From Nocardia gamkensis NBRC 108242 (GTDB lineage Bacteria; Actinomycetota; Actinomycetes; Mycobacteriales; Mycobacteriaceae): 64,000 nt of DNA. The stretch lies in contig NZ_BDBM01000007.1 in the NCBI RefSeq assembly GCF_001612985.1, positions 241,402 to 305,401 of the forward strand. The letters are read 5' to 3'. The translations under genes were made by a program, and so were the position numbers. Every line of letters begins with the position of its first letter. The first letter of the stretch is position 1. The notes beneath the pieces are model-generated. The model was not told where the DNA came from, did not search any database, and was given only the letters and a program-made list of their open reading frames with translations. This document shows positions 49,651 to 57,926 of the stretch, one piece after another.

Positions 49651-50943
49651 ATGCAGTACGTGGAAGCGGGAATCGAAACCGCGGGTGTCGTCATTGTCGG
49701 ATCGGGGTTCGGCGGGCTCGCCGCCGCCAAGCAGCTGGCCAAGTCGGGGGTGGACTATGTGCTGATATCCAGCACGCCCGAGCATCTGTTCCAACCGCTG
49801 TTGTACCAGGTAGCGACCGGTGTGCTCGCATCGGATGAGATCGCGCCGCCGATCGCGGGGATTCTGCGTCGCCATCGCGAGGCGGACGTGCGCCTGGGCA
49901 CGGTGGTCGACATCGATCCCGACCGGGCCGTCCTCACCTACGAGCACGAGGGCGAGCGCCACCGCATCCGTTACGGCTCGCTGATCGCGGCCACCGGGGC
50001 CAGCCAGTCCTACTTCGGCCGGGACGATTTCGCGGAGAAGACCTATTCGCTCAAGACCATCGATGACGCGCGGCGGCTGCGCGCGCAGATCGCGCGGGTC
50101 TTCGCCGAGGCCACGCAGGCCGACGAGCAGACAAGGCGCAGGCTGCTGAGCTTCGTCGTGGTCGGCGCGGGCGCGACCGGCGTCGAGGTGGCCGGTCAGC
50201 TGAAGGAGCTGGCGAAACGGCACTTCCACCAGGAGGTTTCGGTCACGCTCGTCGAGGGCGCCGGCGAGGTGCTCCCGCCGTTCGGCGGCGGGCTGTCGGA
50301 GTACGCGAAGAAGTCGCTGACCAACAGCGGCGTGGAGGTGCTGCTCGGCACCTTCGTCACCGACATCGAGCGCGGAAAGGTCACCGTCAAGAGCGCCGAC
50401 GGCGTCGAGCACGCCATCGCGGCGGAGACGGTGGTCTGGTCGGCGGGCGTGCAGGCGGGCGGGTTCGCGAAGATCCTGGCCGAGGCCACGGGCGTGGCGA
50501 CCGACCGGGCGGGCCGGCTGCTGATCAACCCGGACCTCACCGTCGGCGGTTACGCCGACATCTACGCCATCGGCGACATGACCTCGCTCAACGGCTACCC
50601 CGGCCAGTCGCCGGTCGCCATGCAGGAGGGCAGGCACGCCGCCGACATCATCCGCCGCAAGAAGCAGCCCGGCACCCCGTTCACCTACTGGGACAAGGGC
50701 AGCATGGCGGTGATCAGCCGGTTCAGCGCCGTGACGAAGCTCAACGAGCGCGTCACCTTCCGCGGCGTGATCGCCTGGTTCATCTGGCTTGCGGTGCACC
50801 TGTTCTACCTGGTCGGCTTCCGCAACCGCTTCGCCGCGGTCGCGTCCTGGCTGGTCGCGTTCATCTTCACCGGGCGTCCCGGATTCGCCGAAGAGGACAC
50901 GACCGCGCCGAAGGTACTCGCTGCGGAGAGTCGCGCCGCCTGA
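49651..50943 (+). CDS. Type II NADH dehydrogenase (NDH-2)
   Basis: A 430-residue FAD flavoprotein that oxidises NADH and reduces quinone without pumping protons. It has the FAD-binding start GVVIVGSGFGGLAAAKQLA, HLFQPLLYQVATG, NADH-binding VVVGAGATGVEVAGQL, the IYAIGDM segment closing the FAD site, and a C-terminal membrane-binding stretch (about 375-410). AGAAGGAGG lies just before the ATG. It is probably an additional copy induced through the divergent LysR regulator. Confidence 0.93.
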   Translation: MQYVEAGIETAGVVIVGSGFGGLAAAKQLAKSGVDYVLISSTPEHLFQPLLYQVATGVLASDEIAPPIAGILRRHREADVRLGTVVDIDPDRAVLTYEHEGERHRIRYGSLIAATGASQSYFGRDDFAEKTYSLKTIDDARRLRAQIARVFAEATQADEQTRRRLLSFVVVGAGATGVEVAGQLKELAKRHFHQEVSVTLVEGAGEVLPPFGGGLSEYAKKSLTNSGVEVLLGTFVTDIERGKVTVKSADGVEHAIAAETVVWSAGVQAGGFAKILAEATGVATDRAGRLLINPDLTVGGYADIYAIGDMTSLNGYPGQSPVAMQEGRHAADIIRRKKQPGTPFTYWDKGSMAVISRFSAVTKLNERVTFRGVIAWFIWLAVHLFYLVGFRNRFAAVASWLVAFIFTGRPGFAEEDTTAPKVLAAESRAA

Positions 50944-51200
50944 TGACTTCTCGCACCTGAGAATCGCGCCGCACGATCGAAGGCGGCGCGATTCACGGTG
51001 CGCGGGCGCGCCGCGCGCGGCTTCCTGGCCCGAAGGGGGCTTCGCGCGGTAAACCGCATGTCGGAAGCATTTCGATGCCGATGGACGAACACGGTGGAAC
51101 CGTTCGGTGAACGCTCGGTGTGACCGCCGTCTCGTTAACCCAACCGGCATCGCGGCGACACTTCGAGGTTGCTGAGGCGCATTGTCGGACTGGCTTCATC

Positions 51201-52034
51201 ATGGATATGACTATTTCGTCCGTGTTGACAGCCCCGGCTCGAGCGACGGACTCCGGGGAGGGGCGGTCGCGCTACTCGCTGGTGGTCTCCTCCGACCGCG
51301 ACCACCGTGTCGCCGCACAGCGCCTGCGCTACAACGTGTTCGCGAACGAGCCGGGCTTCCGGATCCCGGACGCCGGAACCGGCCTGGACGCGGACCGATT
51401 CGACGAGCACTGCGACCACATGCTGGTGCGCGACAACGCCAACGGCGAGTTCGTCGGCTGCTACCGGATGTTGCCGCCGGACCGAGTCGCCGCCGCGGGC
51501 GGGTATTACACGGCGACGGAATTCGATCTCGCCCAACTGGATCCGGAGGGGATGCGGATCGTCGAGATGGGCCGCGCCTGCGTGGTGCCTGATCACCGCA
51601 ACGGCTCGGTGCTCACGCTCATGTGGGCGGGCATCCTGCACTACATCCAGCTCACCGGCTACGAGTGGGTGATGGGCTGCGTGTCGGTGCCGATGCAGGA
51701 CACCCCGGCCGACCCGCCCGGGGTGAACGTGCGCGGCGTGCGCGACATGCTGCTCGGCAGGCACGCCTCCGACCCGGAGCGCCGGGTGCACCCGCACAAT
51801 CCGGTGATCATCGACGGCAAGTCCCTGGACGAACTGACGCCGCCGTCCCGGCCGAAGCTGCCCCCGCTGGTGCGCGGGTACCTGCGGCTGGGCGCGGAGG
51901 TGTGCGGCGAACCCGCCCACGATCCCGATTTCGCGGTCGCCGACTTCGTCGTGCTGCTCGGGTTGGACACCATCAACACCCGGTACCTCGACCGACTACA
52001 AGACGCGGCCGCGTCGCTCGACGGGGGACGGTGA
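51201..52034 (+). CDS. GNAT-fold N-acyltransferase (OlsB-like)
   Basis: A 277-residue protein of the OlsB/hemolysin-type acyltransferase family, which in other bacteria N-acylates ornithine with 3-hydroxyacyl-ACP to form lyso-ornithine lipid. Segments are AAQRLRYNVFANEPGF, DRFDEHCDHMLVRD, EFVGCYRMLPPD, MRIVEMGRACVVPDHRNG and GYEWVMGCVSVPM. The ATG at 51201 is chosen as the first in the normal N-terminal region; the longer frame has no site. It overlaps the PlsC-like gene (GTGA). Matches Rv3027c (recalled). Confidence 0.87.
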   Translation: MDMTISSVLTAPARATDSGEGRSRYSLVVSSDRDHRVAAQRLRYNVFANEPGFRIPDAGTGLDADRFDEHCDHMLVRDNANGEFVGCYRMLPPDRVAAAGGYYTATEFDLAQLDPEGMRIVEMGRACVVPDHRNGSVLTLMWAGILHYIQLTGYEWVMGCVSVPMQDTPADPPGVNVRGVRDMLLGRHASDPERRVHPHNPVIIDGKSLDELTPPSRPKLPPLVRGYLRLGAEVCGEPAHDPDFAVADFVVLLGLDTINTRYLDRLQDAAASLDGGR

Positions 52035-53062
52035 GGACCGTGGTTTTCGACGCGCCGCCCGCGATGTCCACCGCACACGCTTGGATGCCGTCGAGCCCCT
52101 GCGGGCCCGGCTGCCTGGATTCGATCGATGGGGTCGGACCGGCGCGGGTGGCCGCCCGGTTGGCCGGGGTCGCCGGACTGCTGTTCAGCTTCCCGTTCGC
52201 GAACGCGGTGACACCACGGGGCAAGCGCGTGCCGTTGCAGCGCGGCTACGCTCGGCTGCTGCTCGGTTGCCTGGGCATGCGGCTGCGGATCGTCGACAAC
52301 CGAGGGGTCGTGAACGAGCGCGGTGTCGTCGATGAGGGCGACGCCGCGCTCGCACCCGCCGGGTTCGGCCCGGCGGGCCGTGGCGTGCTGGTCGTCACCG
52401 GGCACATCGGCTGGACCGACATCGTCGCGCTGGCCTCGGTGCAGCCACTCGGCTTCGTGGCCCGCGCGGACATGGTGGACTGGCCGCTGATCGGCAAGCT
52501 CGCCAAGTTGATGCGGGTGATCCCGATCGAGCGCGAGAGCCTCCGGCAGCTGCCCGGCGTGGTGGCCGCGGTGGGAGCGCGACTGGCCGCGGGCGAGCGG
52601 ATCGGCATCTTCCCCGAGGGCACCACCTGGTGCGGCCGCGCCTACGGCACCATGCGTTCCGCGCTGTTCCAAGCGGCCGTCGACACCGGCAGCCCCGTGC
52701 AGCCGGTGCGGTTGCGGTACCTGGACCGGCACGGCGTGCCGTGCACGGTGCCCGCGTTCGTCGGCGCCGACACCTTCGCCTCCTCCGCGCGACGGGTGCT
52801 GCGCTCGCGCGGTATGGTCGCCGAGGTGGTGCTGGAACCGGTGCTGGAACCCGGCACGGACCGGCGCGAGCTGGCCCGCCGCTGCGAGGCCGTCGTCCGC
52901 GGGACCGCGGTACTGCGCCGTGGCGCAGTCGAAGCCACGGAGTGGATCGAGGCCGGGCACACGCGGGTGCAGGACCCGTCGCTCGCGGCCGACGCCCCCG
53001 AGGTACGCAGGCCACGCCGTGCGATGCTGCGCGGCCGCCGGAGCGCCGCCGCCGCGCAGTAG
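52031..53062 (+). CDS. PlsC-type O-acyltransferase (OlsA-like)
   Basis: A 343-residue membrane-associated acyltransferase. It has the catalytic H-x4-D in VVTGHIGWTDIVAL, the substrate motif FPEGTTWCG, and IPIER. Paired with the GNAT gene it is expected to add the second acyl chain to lyso-ornithine lipid or a similar amino lipid. An N-terminal hydrophobic segment is present. The start GTG overlaps the preceding stop and follows GGGGGA. Matches Rv3026c (recalled). A hairpin follows downstream. Confidence 0.88.
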   Translation: MRTVVFDAPPAMSTAHAWMPSSPCGPGCLDSIDGVGPARVAARLAGVAGLLFSFPFANAVTPRGKRVPLQRGYARLLLGCLGMRLRIVDNRGVVNERGVVDEGDAALAPAGFGPAGRGVLVVTGHIGWTDIVALASVQPLGFVARADMVDWPLIGKLAKLMRVIPIERESLRQLPGVVAAVGARLAAGERIGIFPEGTTWCGRAYGTMRSALFQAAVDTGSPVQPVRLRYLDRHGVPCTVPAFVGADTFASSARRVLRSRGMVAEVVLEPVLEPGTDRRELARRCEAVVRGTAVLRRGAVEATEWIEAGHTRVQDPSLAADAPEVRRPRRAMLRGRRSAAAAQ

Positions 53063-53285
53063 CGACTCGGCAACTCGATGGCCGAGACGCCCTGGTCCGC
53101 GACATCGCTCTTCCCGAGACACTGCCGCTGCTCTTCGAGCCGGGTCCCGCACTCGCGCCCATCCGGATGCACCGGTGCCGCGCCGTGCTCACCCGCATGT
53201 GCCGCGCCACGGCCACACGCTGGTGTCCGGGCCACGCCATTACCGAGACACGCGGGGGAGCCGTATTCGGAGCTGACTCCACACA

Positions 53286-53323
53286 GTTTCCGGGGCGGGC
53301 CGACATCGGCCCGCCCCGGAAAC
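53286..53323. terminator. Bidirectional hairpin after the acyltransferase pair
   Basis: An 18-bp perfect GC-rich stem (53286-53303 with 53306-53323) lies between the convergent acyltransferase gene and the secreted-protein gene. It can end both transcripts. Confidence 0.7.
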
Positions 53324-53334
53324 AGTGGAAGAAC

Positions 53335-53670
53335 TCAGAAGCCGCTTCCGGTCGGCGGGCGGAAGCCGTTGTGCCAACCGGGCCTGCCGTGGTCCCAGTC
53401 GTCGTGGCGGTCGCGGCCGCGGAACCAGTCGTCGTGACGTCCCCGGTCCCAGTCGTTGTGCCGTCCGTTGTTCCAACCGTCGTGACGGTGACCGCCGTGG
53501 CCGTTCCCGGGGCGGCCGTGGGCCGCGTCGACCTGGTCGGCGGGCTCGAGCACGATCGGGTCGGCGAGCGCGGGCACCGCGACGGCGGTGAGCGGCATCA
53601 GGGCGAGTACGGACGCGGCGGCGGCGCGTGCCAGTACACGTCGCGTACGTCCATGGGTGCGTGGGTCCAT
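53335..53670 (-). CDS. Small secreted His/Asp/Trp/Arg-rich repeat protein
   Basis: A 111-residue protein with a Sec signal peptide (cleavage near ALA-DP, about residue 36). The mature part is a run of degenerate repeats GRHDDW/GRHNDW/DRHDDWDHGR with many His and Asp, ending GFRPPTGSGF. Such composition suggests metal or proton binding, or an intrinsically disordered envelope protein. Function unknown. AGGAAG precedes the ATG. Orphan gene ending at the shared hairpin. Confidence 0.8.
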   Translation of the reverse strand: MDPRTHGRTRRVLARAAAASVLALMPLTAVAVPALADPIVLEPADQVDAAHGRPGNGHGGHRHDGWNNGRHNDWDRGRHDDWFRGRDRHDDWDHGRPGWHNGFRPPTGSGF

Positions 53671-54324
53671 CGGAACTTCCTCACTGATCGATTCGTCCGG
53701 TAGTCGACCGCCCGGCGTCCCGGTCCTGGATCCGGCTCGCGAACGGACCGACCGGCGATCAATACGCTGAACAACGTACCGCTATTCAGCGGCACATTCA
53801 ATAGGTGAGAACCCTGAGATCCGGCCGATCACATGGCTTTCGCGGCCCCGCGCGGGCGCGCGAGCAGGGGGGAATAACCGGCTCACCGTGACGGCTATCC
53901 TTAACTGGTCATGAAGTCGGCACAGCGTTTTCGCAGGTTCCCGAAGGTGCCCGACTCTTCCTACGATGTCCCAGTTTCCGCAGGTAGATGACTATCTGGT
54001 AGCCCTGAAGCTATCCGTCGCTTCCCGGAAGTTCCTGTGCAAACCCGCCTGCAAATCGCAGAAAAATCGTAGAAACACCGGCGATGGAAGCTGGTAGCTC
54101 TGGCTGGGATGGTGGTCGCTGTACCCCGGCGCTCCGACCTGAGGGATGCGTGAGGGCTCGAAGCCCTGGATCCATCGCCTGACGCGAGGACGGGCAGTTT
54201 CGCGCCCCAGGCGGGGCATAACGAAGATGGGAAAACCGGTGTCCTGGGAAGTTATGGTGGCCAGCTGGTTCTCGAAGCGGACTTCGTCCTGGGTTGAGGA
54301 GTGACGTGGGCAGCGCGTGACCGG
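53671..54324. other. Intergenic region with no convincing gene
   Basis: It contains the promoter of the secreted-protein gene on the minus strand. From about 53880 it has lower GC than the surroundings and only short open frames on either strand (for example 53992-54219 minus) that resemble no family. The change in composition fits foreign or scrambled DNA at an island boundary. Confidence 0.4.
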
Positions 54325-54605
54325 ATGTTGCTATCGCTGGTCACGCGATTCATCTCCAGACATGGGCGCGACCTACGAAGCTTGGATCGATATGCGGTCT
54401 CCCGAAGATCTTGCGCGCGCAACTATTCGGGCGATCGAGCGGAGTCGCAGTGAAACTGTGGTTGCGCCTCTTGGTTTGAGGCTAAGCGCCGCCGCGCCGG
54501 GGCTGTCTGCATGGACCCAACGCATGAGTGGCGGTAGCAAGATCGGTCGAGCCCTTGCCGAGCGCCGCGCCAAACGTTCTGATCAGCTCCGCTGGGCGTA
54601 CGTGT
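54325..54605 (+). pseudogene. C-terminal remnant of a short-chain dehydrogenase
   Basis: WIDMRSPEDLARATIRAIER and VVAPLGLRLSAAAPGLS followed by a basic end (ALAERRAKRSD) match the C-terminal region of SDR oxidoreductases. Upstream, LVTRFIS in one frame continues as DMGATYEAW in the next, an apparent frameshift near 54355. The Rossmann N-terminal two thirds with GxxxGxG and Y-x3-K are missing. The 3' end runs into the convergent gene. Confidence 0.62.
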
Positions 54606-55313
54606 CTAGTCACTCGTCAGCAACTCGACGCGGGCGCCCTCGGGCAGCATCTCCAGACCCCGAATCGCGTTCCCGATGAACGTACTGTAGTTCGCCCCCC
54701 ACTTTTCGGCGAGGGCGATGAACGCCTTAGCGGCTCCGGGACTCACCGCATCTGGCAGAACTGAGGCGGTCCCCACTGTGCGGACCATCGCCTCGTAGAG
54801 ATCCCAAACATCCTCAGGGGTGCCGGGCCACAGCGTCGTCTCCCACGATGGTGGCGTCGCATCCTTGAGGATTGAATTCACCTCGCGAAAAACTGTCTCC
54901 ACCGAATCGGCCGGCACAAGCGTGGCGAGCTGCCTGCTGTAGCTGAAGTTGATGAGCCGTGGGATTTTTCGTTTGAAGGCTGCGACTTCCTGCGGAGTGC
55001 AGTGGTACAACGCGAAGATGTCCGGGCTGACCGATACGCGAGCCGTCTGCTCCTGTGGTGCAGGCTCGATAGCCGAAGGCGTCGATTCTTCGACCGTGGT
55101 GGGGAGCGGGACTGTCGGCGCAGCGGCGTCAACGACCGCGTCAACCGATGCCTCCAGCGTCAGCTGCAGGTCTCCTGGTCCGCTCAGTGAGAGCTGGCTC
55201 AGGCGGCTCACGAGTTTTCCGAGTGGTTCCCGGAAGAGCATAAAGCTCCCGGCTATGAGCAGTATCCATTTCAGGCTGTTGATGTACTGCAAGACCAGTT
55301 CGGGCGTGCTCAC
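54606..55313 (-). CDS. Hypothetical N-terminally anchored membrane protein
   Basis: A 235-residue protein. One membrane helix (about 12-27) is followed by a hydrophilic region with LSLSGPGDLQLTLEAS, a Pro/Thr-rich linker (70-95) and a mostly helical C-terminal domain of about 140 residues (NFSYSRQLATLV, WPGTPEDVWDLYEAMV). No family recognised. It sits between the dehydrogenase remnant and the tRNA fragment, so it is probably mobile-element cargo. Confidence 0.72.
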   Translation of the reverse strand: MSTPELVLQYINSLKWILLIAGSFMLFREPLGKLVSRLSQLSLSGPGDLQLTLEASVDAVVDAAAPTVPLPTTVEESTPSAIEPAPQEQTARVSVSPDIFALYHCTPQEVAAFKRKIPRLINFSYSRQLATLVPADSVETVFREVNSILKDATPPSWETTLWPGTPEDVWDLYEAMVRTVGTASVLPDAVSPGAAKAFIALAEKWGANYSTFIGNAIRGLEMLPEGARVELLTSD

Positions 55314-55456
55314 CGTGCGATCCTAGACAACGCACCGGATGCGGGCCACCGATCGGTAGCTACCTGGGGGTGGCCTGACGGGTGCGAAATGCCGACCACC
55401 AGCTGTGGTTGGCCCTGGCGAAGATCATGAGCCACCAGCATTGCAGAGTGGGGGTC

Positions 55457-55481
55457 AGGGGTTCGAGTCCCCTTAGCTCCA
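55457..55481 (+). other. tRNA-Ala-like 3' end, probable attachment-site fragment
   Basis: A perfect T-arm (5-bp stem AGGGG/CCCCT, loop TTCGAGT) is followed directly by the acceptor strand TAGCTCC and discriminator A. The whole, including the preceding GGTC, matches the 3' end of bacterial tRNA-Ala genes as recalled. No D-arm, anticodon arm or 5' acceptor strand precedes it. Integrative elements that use tRNA genes leave exactly such a 3' copy at one junction. Confidence 0.65.
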
Positions 55482-55490
55482 CAGAAATAG

Positions 55491-55530
55491 CAGGTCAGGC
55501 CCGGTCTCAGACCGGGCCTGACCTGTTTTT
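55491..55530 (+). terminator. tRNA-type terminator downstream of the fragment
   Basis: CAGGTCAGGCCCGGT pairs with ACCGGGCCTGACCTG in a long stem, followed by TTTTT. Its position right after the acceptor end is that of a native tRNA terminator, so the original downstream chromosome probably starts here. Confidence 0.85.
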
Positions 55531-55815
55531 GTGTCTGCCCCCCGTTTACCCCCCGTTTTGGTTCTGGATTCTGTTCGGCCTAGTGCCACCTGGGCGGTTG
55601 TGTACCCGCTGTGGCTACCGTCGGGCCCGGGCCGGTGTCCCCGACAGGACATGCAAAGCATGGGCAAGTGGAAACACCTGGTCATCGCAGATTCTTATTC
55701 GATCTGGCGATGCGCGGCCTGCCGGTTTAGGGCGGTTCCCGTTCCCGTCTCGATGCGCCCACAGCGACGTACATCGAGACGGAGACGTCTACGAACTGAT
55801 GACAGAACCGAGCGC

Positions 55816-55905
55816 CGCCCCGACCGGTGGGAGGTGATCGGCGCGGTGATATGCCTAGTCGGCGTAGCGGTCATCATGTACGCGCCACGGGCGGCACCGG
55901 CCTAA
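55816..55905 (+). pseudogene. C-terminal fragment of YnfA (UPF0060) membrane protein
   Basis: [19 protein letters not shown] followed by IMYAPR matches the last membrane helix of YnfA-family small proteins. The first three helices are absent and the upstream sequence is unrelated. It marks a deletion or insertion junction next to the tRNA fragment. Confidence 0.65.
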
Positions 55906-55928
55906 TCGACGCGGGATGGACCGGCCGA

Positions 55929-56426
55929 ATGATCGGATCGCTCGTAACTGTGTGCGAAGCAGCCAGTTTCGAACGTCCGCATGTACTGTTCTGGGCCCAC
56001 GAATTACGCCCGACGGGCTGGACTGATCCGGACCGTGTTGCCGCGTACATGTACAATACGGCCGCCCAGCAGGGGGCGCACTGGCGGGTAGCGGATGCAC
56101 CGTTTGTGGTGGAGACCTTCTGCATGGGCGACCACGGGATCGTCTCCGGCTACCAACGCACACATGTCGGACAGGTAGAACCAATTCTTCAGTCCCACAA
56201 CAACCGTCCCGCCGAAGAATGGGGCGTGAGCCTATACCGGTCGACCCTATACGCCTTTGCCGACGCGGTGACCGACATACCTGATGATCCGCGGCCACTG
56301 ATCCACGAATTGATGAACGCTTTCTGGTGCCAGCCCACCGCGGCCGAGGCGGCAGCGTGGGGTGTATATCCGTACGACAGCGACCCCGCAGGCCACCGCC
56401 GTCCGCCCACTCGCCCGGCGCACTGA
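55929..56426 (+). CDS. Hypothetical protein
   Basis: A 165-residue reading with balanced composition: RPHVLFWAHELRPTGWTDPDR, FVVETFCMGDHGIVSGYQRTH, and a C-terminus rich in Pro/Arg/His. No ribosome-binding site is clear at the ATG 55929. No family recognised. It lies between the YnfA fragment and the Wadjet operon and could be a small defence or island gene. Confidence 0.5.
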   Translation: MIGSLVTVCEAASFERPHVLFWAHELRPTGWTDPDRVAAYMYNTAAQQGAHWRVADAPFVVETFCMGDHGIVSGYQRTHVGQVEPILQSHNNRPAEEWGVSLYRSTLYAFADAVTDIPDDPRPLIHELMNAFWCQPTAAEAAAWGVYPYDSDPAGHRRPPTRPAH

Positions 56427-56612
56427 ACGTACAGGCGCCGGATCGCGGAGACAGGGCGTGGCTGGCCGGATCGCTGGCGCTCAGCTCGGCTAGCGCACGC
56501 GACGAGTACCTTGCGTGCGCAGATCCAGCGGAGGTCGGGGGAGCGCCCGCTTCCGACTGAATCCGCGTCAGTCCTCAGCGTTTCCCAAGAAACCCACTGG
56601 TCAAAACGATCG

Positions 56613-57926
56613 TCATCGTTGTCGTCGGGCGTATCTCAGATCTGGCTGTGTGGATCGAGGTGTCACCGATCGGGAAGCAAGGTCGGAGTCGAGAGTGTTG
56701 ATCAATGACTCAAGTCGTGCCGCAACGTCAGAAAGTGGCATTGCCTCTTGCTCGATTCGCCGGAAAGGCGCGGGTCCTGCGGTGGCGACGGAGTCGTAGG
56801 CGTCCGCTTCGGCCTGGGTGAGGTGGGTGAGCCGCGCCGGGGAAGGCTTGATTGGGCGACCGGCCTTGTCGTGGTTCACGCCGTGACGGGCGTACCGGTG
56901 CAGGTCGGCAGCGTCCATGAGGATGGAGTGGACGGTCTTGACTTGCAAGCTGTCGGTCATAGGTGTGCCCATCGCGTCGCGAAGCCGATCGAGGATCGCA
57001 TAGCCGTCGGCGTCGATATCACCCCAGTAGACAACGTGTTCGGCCTGGCGTATCCAGGCGATGCTGGCAAGCAGAGACGCGGCGGCCTTGCCGCCTCCTT
57101 CGACGATGATCGTGTCCTGAGCAGGTGGGAACCAGAGGCGGCAGTCACGGTTTTCGACGATGAGGACGACCCGTGGCTCGTACGCGAGATTGTGTACGTC
57201 GCCGGTGGTCCACGAGTCGTGCCTGCGTCTGCCCGAAGCGGCGTAGTCGGGGTCGACGTAGGTCAGGTGAACGACGGCGAGTCGTGGCCTGACTTCGGCG
57301 CGCACGTCGCGGCCTGCGACCATCGCCAGAAGCGCACCGTGGGTTTCGAGCCACTTCGAGTGCATACCGGGGACCGGGAGCTGGCGGGCGGTCCAGCCAC
57401 CCACGTCGGGGTGGTCGCGTAACCAGGACACGGCCTCGAACAGAACTGCTGTGTCGGAGTCGGCGAGCCGGTAGGTGGCTTTCAAGGTTGCTGGGGTCAG
57501 AGTCGCGCCGACGGCGGCGAGTGCCGCGGCGAGGGAGCGGGCCCGGTCGATGTCGACGGCCAGGGGGCTCGCTTGGGCCCGGGCCACGAGTTCGATGGCG
57601 GCGGTGGGAGTTTCGGCTACGAGCATCGCCGGGAACTCATCAGCTACACCACGGATCGTCACCGGTTTGCGGATGATCTGGACCCGTTCGATTCCACTGA
57701 TGACTTTTGTCTCGAACAGGCGCCAGGCCACATGCCATTCGTGCCAGCGGTCGTACCCGATCTGCCCGACTCTTTTCCCTGTCGACAGGCCGGGGCGAAG
57801 CGGCACCGAAAAGGTCACGGGGGCATCGATACCGTGCTCGGCGCACACAGCGTCGGCCCACTTCTGGTCGATTCTGCGGCAAACCGAGTCAACGGCCTCC
57901 TGCACTGTCACCAGACGGGCGGTCAC
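56613..57926 (-). CDS. jetD: Wadjet nuclease subunit JetD
   Basis: A 437-residue Wadjet effector. The N-terminal DUF3322-like domain (WHEWHVAWRLFETKVISG) is followed by the DUF2220 Toprim-like part with HVVYWGDIDADGYAILDRL (about 298-316; acidic metal residues D-x-D) and a preceding IIVEGGGKAAASLLA. In Wadjet systems JetD is the topoisomerase VI-like nuclease that cuts circular plasmid DNA extruded by JetABC. GTG at 57926 overlaps the jetC stop (GTGA), fixing the start. Last gene of the operon. Confidence 0.92.
   Translation of the reverse strand: MTARLVTVQEAVDSVCRRIDQKWADAVCAEHGIDAPVTFSVPLRPGLSTGKRVGQIGYDRWHEWHVAWRLFETKVISGIERVQIIRKPVTIRGVADEFPAMLVAETPTAAIELVARAQASPLAVDIDRARSLAAALAAVGATLTPATLKATYRLADSDTAVLFEAVSWLRDHPDVGGWTARQLPVPGMHSKWLETHGALLAMVAGRDVRAEVRPRLAVVHLTYVDPDYAASGRRRHDSWTTGDVHNLAYEPRVVLIVENRDCRLWFPPAQDTIIVEGGGKAAASLLASIAWIRQAEHVVYWGDIDADGYAILDRLRDAMGTPMTDSLQVKTVHSILMDAADLHRYARHGVNHDKAGRPIKPSPARLTHLTQAEADAYDSVATAGPAPFRRIEQEAMPLSDVAARLESLINTLDSDLASRSVTPRSTQPDLRYARRQR

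Noticed and set aside
53992..54219. 75-residue minus-strand reading in the low-GC stretch
   Set aside because: No site, no family and unusual composition. It could be part of a dead element but cannot be supported.
55400..55483. A complete tRNA at the T-arm site
   Set aside because: Only the T-arm and acceptor 3' strand are convincing. The upstream bases do not fold into D and anticodon arms, and two of the seven acceptor pairs fail.
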